DNA of 12,366 nt from positions 1 to 12,366 of the forward strand of contig JAUIHJ010000160.1 of assembly GCA_030432015.1 (NCBI GenBank), given 5' to 3'. Shown here piece after piece: positions 1 through 5,930 of this stretch (position 1 is its first letter; every line of letters begins with the position of its first letter). The position numbers and the translations under genes were made by a program. The notes under the pieces were generated by a model. That model had not been told where the DNA came from and did not search any database. It saw nothing but the letters and a program-made list of their open reading frames with translations. This stretch comes from a bacterium (lineage in GTDB: Bacteria; Planctomycetota; Planctomycetia; Pirellulales; Pirellulaceae).

Positions 1-177
1 CAAGTGCGGCGATGGCCCGTCTTGCTGGTTGCTGCTTGACATGCACCAACCCCGCGACAACAGAATCCGCGAAGGATATGCCTGGTGCGCCTGCTTAAAA
101 AGGCTGCCTTGATATGCGAGTAACCCCGCACGCGGATGTCGCCCAGTAAACGCGGACGCAATTGGTCACTCCGGCGA

Positions 178-244
178 GCTACCAATGCCGGCGGCAGGTA
201 GCGCAGGGGGGCGTTTCAGCGAGTCCCCTGGCGAAAGCCGCCAG
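178..244. repeat. cluster of short inverted repeats
   Basis: Three perfect 6-bp stems lie in 67 bases. GCTACC (178-183) pairs with GGTAGC (197-202). CAGGGG (204-209) pairs with CCCCTG (225-230). CTGGCG (228-233) pairs with CGCCAG (239-244) across the loop AAAGC. The second and third stems share bases 228-230, so they are mutually exclusive as drawn. GGCGGC (190-195) could also pair with GCCGCC (237-242). This could be a structured RNA or simply GC-rich intergenic DNA; no known family was recognised. Confidence 0.3.
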
Positions 245-343
245 TTCATTCGCGCGGTTGGGTGATGCTTGCCGCAACGGGGGAGCGGTGGCACCAAACT
301 TGCTAAACCATCACATGACCCAGCTGACCTTCGAATCGGTGAT

Positions 344-358
344 GCATGCAATGCATGC
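344..358. repeat. 15-base palindrome built from GCATGC
   Basis: GCATGCA (344-350), a central A (351) and TGCATGC (352-358) form a perfect inverted repeat with a one-base centre. Such a short-centre palindrome fits a protein binding site better than an RNA hairpin. No adjacent gene or promoter was identified to give it a role. A separate hairpin, CGAGCA (394-399) with TGCTCG (404-409) across loop GGCT, lies 35 bases downstream. Confidence 0.3.
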
Positions 359-611
359 GGGGGAACGATGCACGGCTTGGCATGCGCTGTCACCGAGCAG
401 GCTTGCTCGATGTCGTCGTGTCGCCGCCTCAAGGGAGTCTCAGCCGAAGCCGGGCGACCCCAGCGAAGCAGTCAGCGACACGGTCCCCTTCGAGTAAGAA
501 CTGTTGAGTCGGATGGCAAGGGATGATGAGCCGAACTATCGACCTTGGCGCTTTCGTTCGCGTGACCGGCGACGCGATCATCGCCGCTGATAAACGAATC
601 GCGAGGATCGA

Positions 612-1085
612 ATGATCGGGATCACTGACTTGATCGACCAATACGAAGCGGGTCCGGACCAATTGAGGCAAGCTGTCGCAGGGATGACCGAGGAGCAGTT
701 TAGCGCGGCGCCGGTCCCCGGCCAGTGGTCAACTCGGCAAGTCATCTGTCACATCGCCGACTTCGAGCCCGTCTATGCCGACCGTATGAAACGCGTTATC
801 GCCGTGAGTGAACCGACGTTCTTCGGCGGTGACCCTGACGACTTCGCCGCGCGATTGGCCTACGAACAGCGAGACATCGCCGCGGAACTTCAATTGATCG
901 AAGCCGTCCGCCGCCACACGGCCTGTATCCTCCGTTCGCTGGCCGCAGACGAGTTTCAACGCATTGGTCATCATGCGGAGGATGGCCCGCTTACGCTTGA
1001 AACGCTGCTACGAAGCATCACCGAACACATTCCGCATCATGTCAGATTCATCGAAGAGAAACGGAAGGCGCTGGGAGCGTCGTGA
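612..1085 (+). CDS. DinB-fold (DinB/YfiT-like) metalloprotein
   Basis: A 157-residue protein, the usual length for the DinB/YfiT superfamily of four-helix-bundle, metal-binding proteins. Characterised relatives include thiol-dependent S-transferases and hydrolases, and many members have no known reaction. The helix-1 segment carries GQWSTRQVICHIADFE (residues 37-52) with H47. The last helix carries EHIPHHVRF, giving H139 and H143 in an HxxxH spacing. H47 plus HxxxH is the metal triad expected for the family. No signal peptide or membrane segment is visible, so it is probably cytoplasmic. The ATG at 612 is preceded by AGGA at 604-607 with about 4-base spacing, which supports this start. The csrA gene begins 97 bases downstream on the same strand; the gap is long enough that separate transcription is equally likely. 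The substrate cannot be predicted. Confidence 0.85.
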   Translation: MIGITDLIDQYEAGPDQLRQAVAGMTEEQFSAAPVPGQWSTRQVICHIADFEPVYADRMKRVIAVSEPTFFGGDPDDFAARLAYEQRDIAAELQLIEAVRRHTACILRSLAADEFQRIGHHAEDGPLTLETLLRSITEHIPHHVRFIEEKRKALGAS

Positions 1086-1152
1086 TGTGATCGTGCGATT
1101 CGTTCATGGTGTTTGATCTGCTCCGAGATGTTGGAAAACGACTGCATGCCTA

Positions 1153-1176
1153 TGTTCACTATGAACAGGAAAGGAG
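1153..1176 (+). promoter_or_regulatory. csrA leader: small hairpin plus strong ribosome binding site
   Basis: TGTTC (1153-1157) pairs with GAACA (1163-1167) across the loop ACTAT, and the stem runs straight into GGAAAGGAG (1168-1176). The AAGGAG core ends 6 bases before the csrA ATG, so this is a strong Shine-Dalgarno. It contains two GGA cores of the kind CsrA binds, and a third GGA occurs upstream in TTGGAAAA (about 1131-1138). Known CsrA proteins often repress their own translation by binding at the ribosome binding site. Autoregulation here is an inference only, because neither GGA fits the full ten-base consensus well. Confidence 0.4.
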
Positions 1177-1182
1177 TTCGAC

Positions 1183-1404
1183 ATGTTGGTTTTGTCTCGT
1201 AAAGACACCCAGCAAATCGTGGTCGGTGACGACATCGTCGTCTCGATACTTCGGATCGACGGCAATCGCGTACGAATCGGAATCGAGGCCCCTGAATCGG
1301 TGCGCATTGTACGCGGCGAACTGGAGCGGTTTGTCGATGCGTCTCAGCTTGACTCCACACGCGAACTGAAGATCGTGAACCCACATCATGAGCCGGTTTC
1401 GTAG
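1183..1404 (+). CDS. csrA: carbon storage regulator CsrA, translational regulator
   Basis: A 73-residue protein matching the CsrA/RsmA family from its first residue: MLVLSRKDTQQIVVGDDIVV (1-20), then the GNRVRIGIEAPESVRIVRGE stretch (27-46). CsrA is a homodimeric cytoplasmic RNA-binding protein that recognises GGA in mRNA leaders and usually blocks or sometimes stabilises translation. The residues most important for RNA contact, L4, R6 and R44, are all present. The C-terminal tail of about 25 residues after the core (ERFVDASQLD onward) is typical in length for FliW-containing lineages, but no fliW or flagellar gene is in view. The start is fixed by the family N-terminus and by AAGGAG at 1171-1176. 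Downstream the gene faces the sigma-factor gene convergently, with 126 bases between the stops. Confidence 0.95.
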   Translation: MLVLSRKDTQQIVVGDDIVVSILRIDGNRVRIGIEAPESVRIVRGELERFVDASQLDSTRELKIVNPHHEPVS

Positions 1405-1426
1405 GACACATCTCAAGCCAAACTCA

Positions 1427-1466
1427 CCATCGCACGACGAAATCCCGCGACGAAATCTCGTGATGG
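1427..1466. terminator. weak hairpin with an internal 13-base tandem repeat, between convergent genes
   Basis: CCAT (1427-1430) and CACGA (1433-1437) pair with TCGTG (1458-1462) and ATGG (1463-1466), giving a 9-bp stem with a 2-base bulge and a 20-base loop. No T-run follows on either strand, so it is not a classical intrinsic terminator. Overlapping it, CGACGAAATCCCG (1435-1447) is followed directly by CGACGAAATCTCG (1448-1460), a tandem duplication with one mismatch. The position between the csrA stop and the sigma-factor stop makes a termination or mRNA-end role plausible. Confidence 0.3.
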
Positions 1467-1476
1467 AGGTCGGAGC

Positions 1477-1533
1477 TAGGAAGCGGCAAATGCCTGGATA
1501 AATGGGCTTGGAGATGGGACTGCAAGCTTCCTA
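1477..1533. repeat. 8-bp inverted repeat spanning the sigma-factor stop codon
   Basis: TAGGAAGC (1477-1484) and GCTTCCTA (1526-1533) are perfect inverted copies separated by 41 bases. The right arm contains the minus-strand TAG stop of the sigma-factor gene (1531-1533). The loop is long for an RNA hairpin, and there is no T-run. It may form the 3' end structure of the kinase-sigma transcript, or be coincidental. Confidence 0.25.
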
Positions 1534-2271
1534 CCGCCGCAACCGGCCTCGGCAGTACGCGAGAAGGCCCAGTTCCTGCAATTCGTCGAGCAGGTCTTCT
1601 GGAGTTGGATTGTGGAGCGTCTGGGAGACTTCGTCGACGAGGATGTCGGTGAAATGTTGCCGGGCGCGCTGCAGGAGTTTTCTGGCATGTTCCGCCGTAA
1701 ACGGCTTGGCGTTGGGATACCGTTCCTGCAGCATCTCTGCCAGGGCTGGGGATTTGGCCTGCGGTGCCTGGGTGCGCAATTGCAGCACCGAGTAGACCGG
1801 AGTCCCAGACGCCTTTTCCATGGCTTCCAACCGGCTCCAGGCCCGCATCAGGAATCCTTCTTGAACGATCGCGTTGAATTCCGCGTCGTCTTCGGCGTTC
1901 GCCTCCGCCGCAAGTTGGTCCTCGAAGTGTTCGAGGTTGACCGGGCGCGGGGCCATCGCTTGTCCGCGGCGGTATCGTGATACGAGATTCAGGACGGAGA
2001 TTTTCACATAGTCGCGAAATCGGCCCCGCTGCGGATTGGCATGACGGAATGCTTGCCGAACAAACTGCAGGGCGAATTGTTGGAACACCTCGTCGGCGGC
2101 ATCTGAGTCGCCGAGTACCTTTTGCAGGTATCGATAGACGGACGCCGAATAGCGATCCATCACCGCGGTCTGAGCGGCTCGCACGGCTTGCTCATCGTCG
2201 CCGTGGGCGTCGAGCACTTGCGTCCAGATCGTTGAAATCCGGCTGAGGTGTAGGTCTTCTGGTGTGCCCAT
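1531..2271 (-). CDS. ECF-like RNA polymerase sigma factor, kinase-linked planctomycete type
   Basis: A 246-residue protein with the two-domain layout of ECF sigma factors, which direct RNA polymerase to a small regulon. Region 2 lies at about 31-101 and includes MDRYSASVYRYLQKVLGDSD, a helix with EVFQQFALQFV, and FRDYVKISVLNLVSRYRR for core binding and -10 recognition. A helical region 4 lies at about 138-215, ending in the HTH-like FTAEHARKLLQRARQHF. An extra C-terminal segment (about 216-246) follows, and no region 3 is seen. The open frame extends 74 codons upstream, but that part overlaps the kinase gene; the ATG at 2271 is the first start after the kinase stop. There is no clear Shine-Dalgarno in the 23-base gap, so translational coupling to the kinase is likely. 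No anti-sigma gene is adjacent, and control by kinase phosphorylation is the natural alternative (inference). Confidence 0.87.
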   Translation of the reverse strand: MGTPEDLHLSRISTIWTQVLDAHGDDEQAVRAAQTAVMDRYSASVYRYLQKVLGDSDAADEVFQQFALQFVRQAFRHANPQRGRFRDYVKISVLNLVSRYRRGQAMAPRPVNLEHFEDQLAAEANAEDDAEFNAIVQEGFLMRAWSRLEAMEKASGTPVYSVLQLRTQAPQAKSPALAEMLQERYPNAKPFTAEHARKLLQRARQHFTDILVDEVSQTLHNPTPEDLLDELQELGLLAYCRGRLRR

Positions 2272-2294
2272 CGCGCATGCCGATTCAGATTGGA

Positions 2295-5200
2295 TTATTC
2301 CAGCAGGCGCAGGAACTCGGCCTGTTGGCGAACGGATTCCAAGTCGGGAGCGGCCCTTAAGATATGCTGTCCAAACGGTGTGTCGTAGAATCCAGCGTCG
2401 TGTGCTTCTCGCAAAGCGGTAAGGCACTTGGCACCGAATTCGTCCCGTGCGTCCGGCGACTCGGCCTGTTCGGCCAATAACGCGAACAGGCAACCGATCA
2501 CATGGTAGTAAAGTCCGGGCGGCTGGTCGAAGGGGGCAACTTCATCGAGGGCCGCTCGGGCCGCGTCGGTCTTGCCGTGGCGGGCGCTGGCCAGGCCGCG
2601 ATAAAGTTTCCACAGGTGCGCGTTTTCCGGAGCCAAGTCGATCAGTTTGGAATATTGATCGAGTGCAAGGTCGAGGTCCCCGGAGCGGCTGTTGACTTCG
2701 GCGAGGCCGGCGATGACTTCCGCTTGCACCTGCCGAAGTGCAACCATCTCTGGAAACTGCTGGATCAACTCCTCAACAACGGGCCGTGCCGTATCGAATC
2801 GCTGCCGCGCTGTGGACCACTCGGCCTGGTTCAGGTGTAACAGGCCTAATCGCGATTCTGCAATCGCGTACTTGTAGGACGCCTCTGGCGACGCCGTTTG
2901 CCGCGCTTGCTCGGCGTAAATCTGGCTGGCCTGGGCTAGTGCGGTTGCTGCGTCTTTAAATCTTGCGTCATCTCTTAGCAACTCGCCCTTGATGCCGAGG
3001 GCGTCGGCCATGGCGACATGGTGTTTCGGGGCCGCGTTCGGCCTGCTTGTCAGGTCTTTCCACGTCTGTAGAGCGTTTTCGAGCGTCTCCATCGCCAGCG
3101 CCGATTCTCCCTCGAGTTGGTACAGGCCGACGAGATTGTTGGCGGTCCCTGCCCTGCGGAAGCGAAACTCATCGACCAGCGGGTTGGCGTCGCTAAGCTT
3201 GCGGGACAGTTCCAAGGATTGCTCGAGGAGCGGTCGTCCGCGACCCCGGTCGTTCAAAGCGTAATAGTAAAAGCTACCGGTCTCATGGAGCCCGTGGACC
3301 AGATCGTTCTGGTAATTCAAGTTATCGGGATGCTCTTTGGCAAGCTTCTCGCGCATGGGTAACGACGTTTCAAAATGCTGCGTTGCCTCATCGCGGCGTC
3401 CCGTTTCGTTGCAGACGAGCGCCAGGTTAACGTGCAAGGCCGCCACGTCGGAGAGAAATTCGTCGCGTTGCGGAAACTCGCGACTCAAGGCAGTGTTGAG
3501 TTCCAACGCCAGCCGGTAGTTCGACTCGGCGGACTTCAGGTCACCCTTGCGATGCAGGCTGCCGGCCAGGCCGTTATGGGTGGCTGCCAGTCGCTGCCGC
3601 AGTTCGATGTCGTCCGGGTAGGCCGCGTGCAATTTCTGGCGGAGCGCAAGGCTTTGCTGCATCGATTCAATCGAGGTCGCGAAATCGCCCCGGTCGTCAT
3701 AGAGCACGCCGCGATTGAAATGTGCCGCGGCCAGATGTCGGAGGTGCGTCGAATTCGGCATTGCCCGGTTGCGGAACGGTTCGAGCGCTTGCAGCGACCG
3801 CGCGATCAAGTCGACGGCTTCCTCATTCCCACCAAGTTGCCGCCGTAAGTCGGCCAGCCGCCCATAGGCCATTCCCAAGTCGACCTGGGCGTCTGGATCG
3901 TCTTTCGCTTCATCGACAATCTGCTGGAAGTGGTCGACGGCCAGGCTCATCAATTCACTGCGGAGATGCTGCAGGCCGGGCTGGTTGAGGAGTACATCCG
4001 ATGAAACTTTGATCAGGTACCGGTCGATCGTGGCGCGCGCGACGTCCCGGTGATGTTCGGCCTGTTGACGCGCCGCGTCGGTCAACAGTTGCTGCTGCTT
4101 GACGAAGAAAAGACCCACGGTTGTTGCGAGAAAACCAACCAGAAGCATTGCTGCGGCGCTGGCGACCAGGGTGCGATGCCGGCGAGTCCATCGTGCCGCG
4201 CGTTGCACGATCGGTTCCGGGTAGGCTGAAACGGGCTCGTCAGCCAACCAGCAACGGACGTCGTCCGCCAACGCTTGCGCCGACGCGTATCGGTGGGCCG
4301 GGGTCTTGCGGAGCGCCTTCAGGCAGACGGCTTCGAGAGCGGGGGGACAACTCACGTTTCGCCTTCGCGGAGGCACCGGTGTCTGCTCGACGACATTCTT
4401 CAACAGCGCCGCCGTGTCACTGCCGGAAAACGGCAGCCCCCCGGCCAGGATCTCGTACAGGATAACGCCCAGGCTGTAGATGTCGCTGGCGGGACCGACT
4501 GCATTCCTCTCTCCTTGCGCCTGTTCAGGCGACATGTAGGCGGGCGTCCCAAGCACCTGACCGCAGACCGTTCCTTGCTCGCCATCCCGCTCGACAACAA
4601 TCGCAGATGGACCGTCCTGTTCGTCCTGTTCGACGAGCTTCGCGAGCCCCCAATCCAGGACCATCACTTCCCCGTAGTCGCCCATGATGATATTCGCACC
4701 TTTCAGGTCGCGGTGGACGACCCCGCGCGAATGCGCGTAGGCGATGGCATTGAGGACCGCGACAAACGCGCCCAGCAATTCCCTGAGCCCCAGGTGCGAG
4801 GCGCGATCGTGCGGCCGCGCTTCATGGTAGGCCAGGATCGCTTCGCTCAACGTCCGTCCGCGAACAAATCGCATCGTATAGAACGACGACTGTTCGTCGC
4901 CGTCCCCGGCTACGAGTTCGTACACGGGCACGATTCCGGGATGTTCCAATTGCCCCGTAATACGAGCTTCGTCGAGAAAGCGCGCGCGCATTCCTGGCGT
5001 CCGAGCACGCTCTGGCAAAATCTCCTTCAACGCGACGTCGCGGCCAAGGTCTCCATCGCGGGCGATCCAGACGCGTCCCAAGCCGCCTTCTGCGTGTTGT
5101 CGGGAGAGCTGATACCGTTCGCTCGCGGGCGGCACTGCGCGCAGCCAATCCAGGCGGACGGCCGGTCCAAAGCCCGAAAGCCCATCCAACGATTGATCGA

Positions 5201-5486
5201 TTTCCGAGTCCTGCAGCGCGGCCAGGATCTGATGGGCTTCAACGCCGCAGGCGGCCGCCAGGCTTTGGGCGGCATCGTCTCCGTGCTTCCGCAGTTTGGC
5301 ATTGAGAAGATGAGCCAGTGCGGCTCGGTCGTCGCCGCTGATCTTGCCGTGTTCCACCATCAGGTCCGCCAGCGACTGATCTTTGCGCTGCGCCCACGTA
5401 CTGCAAACTTCGGCGAAGCCAGCGGGGTCAATCAGATCCGCCTGCAGTGCCATAACCCCAAATAGCAGATTTCGATCTGTCTCCAT
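2295..5486 (-). CDS. membrane Ser/Thr protein kinase with C-terminal TPR sensor region
   Basis: A 1063-residue Hanks-type (PknB-like) kinase. Residues 1-120 are a helical N-terminal region starting METDRNLLFG. The kinase domain spans about 125-415: glycine loop AEGGLGRVW (132-140), lysine K154 in VALKEIL, glutamate E173, catalytic loop HRDLKGAN (258-265) with D260, metal-binding DWG (278-280) in place of DFG, and GTPAYMSPEQ (313-322). All catalytic residues are present. Between DWG and GTPAY sits an acidic insertion of about 20 residues (286-308). A single membrane helix lies at about 439-462. Residues 500-1063 are mostly TPR-like helical pairs and should lie outside the membrane as a protein-binding or sensing region. 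The ATG at 5486 has AGGA at 5498-5495 with 8-base spacing; the open frame continues upstream but into the divergent gene. The sigma-factor gene follows after 23 bases, so phosphorylation of that sigma factor is plausible but not shown. Confidence 0.93.
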   Translation of the reverse strand: METDRNLLFGVMALQADLIDPAGFAEVCSTWAQRKDQSLADLMVEHGKISGDDRAALAHLLNAKLRKHGDDAAQSLAAACGVEAHQILAALQDSEIDQSLDGLSGFGPAVRLDWLRAVPPASERYQLSRQHAEGGLGRVWIARDGDLGRDVALKEILPERARTPGMRARFLDEARITGQLEHPGIVPVYELVAGDGDEQSSFYTMRFVRGRTLSEAILAYHEARPHDRASHLGLRELLGAFVAVLNAIAYAHSRGVVHRDLKGANIIMGDYGEVMVLDWGLAKLVEQDEQDGPSAIVVERDGEQGTVCGQVLGTPAYMSPEQAQGERNAVGPASDIYSLGVILYEILAGGLPFSGSDTAALLKNVVEQTPVPPRRRNVSCPPALEAVCLKALRKTPAHRYASAQALADDVRCWLADEPVSAYPEPIVQRAARWTRRHRTLVASAAAMLLVGFLATTVGLFFVKQQQLLTDAARQQAEHHRDVARATIDRYLIKVSSDVLLNQPGLQHLRSELMSLAVDHFQQIVDEAKDDPDAQVDLGMAYGRLADLRRQLGGNEEAVDLIARSLQALEPFRNRAMPNSTHLRHLAAAHFNRGVLYDDRGDFATSIESMQQSLALRQKLHAAYPDDIELRQRLAATHNGLAGSLHRKGDLKSAESNYRLALELNTALSREFPQRDEFLSDVAALHVNLALVCNETGRRDEATQHFETSLPMREKLAKEHPDNLNYQNDLVHGLHETGSFYYYALNDRGRGRPLLEQSLELSRKLSDANPLVDEFRFRRAGTANNLVGLYQLEGESALAMETLENALQTWKDLTSRPNAAPKHHVAMADALGIKGELLRDDARFKDAATALAQASQIYAEQARQTASPEASYKYAIAESRLGLLHLNQAEWSTARQRFDTARPVVEELIQQFPEMVALRQVQAEVIAGLAEVNSRSGDLDLALDQYSKLIDLAPENAHLWKLYRGLASARHGKTDAARAALDEVAPFDQPPGLYYHVIGCLFALLAEQAESPDARDEFGAKCLTALREAHDAGFYDTPFGQHILRAAPDLESVRQQAEFLRLLE

Positions 5487-5930
5487 TGTGTTCGTCCTGA
5501 TGTCAACGGGAACGCCACAGGACATGTCGAACACGGCCCGTGGCAACCCTGTGATGCGCGTCGCTGGCCTGAGCGGACGCGGCGCGAAACTGCAAAGCAC
5601 GAAAGCGGAAGGCACGATAGCGCGATGCGTGCCTGAGCGGCCAATTCGACCAGCCCAGGACGCGGCAATCAACACCGGGCAGCCGATCTGTCGCGCCTCG
5701 ATACTGCCGAGCGACTCCGTCGGGATGGTCGCGGCGGCCTCGCAGTTACGGCCCTGATCGCCCGTTCGCGCAAGTCGGATGTCGTAAGTGGCAGGCACGT
5801 CAGGGGTTAGGGTGGCCAGAAAAAAACGTCTTTTCTTGTCACAGTTTTGCCCGCACCGACTATTCGGGGACAGAAGGCAACCACTCTCCGCGTTGCGACT
5901 ATCCGCCACATCCCACTTTGAGGTAAAGCC
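5487..5930. promoter_or_regulatory. divergent intergenic region between kinase and surface-protease genes
   Basis: These 444 bases must carry the promoters of both divergent genes. On the plus side, GAGGT (5920-5924) sits 6 bases before the ATG at 5931 and is a clear ribosome binding site. TTGTCA (5836-5841) resembles a -35 box but has no good -10 partner (ACTATT or TATTCG at 17-19 spacing), so a housekeeping promoter is not supported. A stem GGCACG (5611-5616) with CGTGCC (5628-5633) is present. GCCTGAGCGG occurs twice (5567-5576 and 5631-5640), each time preceded by GATGCG, as imperfect direct repeats about 64 bases apart. The minus frame stays open across the whole region, but I attribute this to GC-rich composition: its translation resembles nothing and it runs into the opposite gene. 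Confidence 0.5.

Larger units (their letters stand above)
1..611. other. gene-poor stretch, no supported coding region
   Basis: Several overlapping open frames of 80-111 codons occur on both strands here. None gives a recognisable protein, they overlap each other on opposite strands, and I see no convincing ribosome binding site for them. The first 100 bases were read in the three plus frames: all stop quickly, and none looks like the tail of a known protein. No tRNA-like or rRNA-like sequence was found. What can be seen is a cluster of short GC-rich inverted repeats at 178-244, a perfect palindrome at 344-358 and a small hairpin at 394-409. The final bases before 612 carry the ribosome binding site of the DinB-fold gene. 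A small RNA or a degraded gene remains possible. Confidence 0.6.

Noticed and set aside
36..64. TTGACA (36-41) as a -35 promoter box
   Set aside because: No acceptable -10 hexamer at 16-18 spacing, and the nearest gene starts more than 500 bases away.
326..345. TTCGAATC resembling a tRNA T-loop
   Set aside because: The flanking 5-base arms do not pair properly, and no acceptor or anticodon arm could be found upstream.
162..497. 111-codon plus-strand open frame in the left gene-free region
   Set aside because: No ribosome binding site, no recognisable protein, and it overlaps equally plausible frames on both strands.
2272..2493. Upstream extension of the sigma-factor frame by 74 codons
   Set aside because: It lies within the kinase 3' end, is Arg-rich shadow sequence, and homologous sigma factors begin close to the ATG at 2271.
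4275..5465. 396-codon plus-strand open frame opposite the kinase gene
   Set aside because: It is antisense to the conserved kinase domain, its translation resembles no family, and long shadow frames are expected in this GC-rich coding sequence.
5836..5866. TTGTCA with ACTATT or TATTCG as a promoter for the giant gene
   Set aside because: The -10 candidates match only three of six positions, so it is not called as a promoter.
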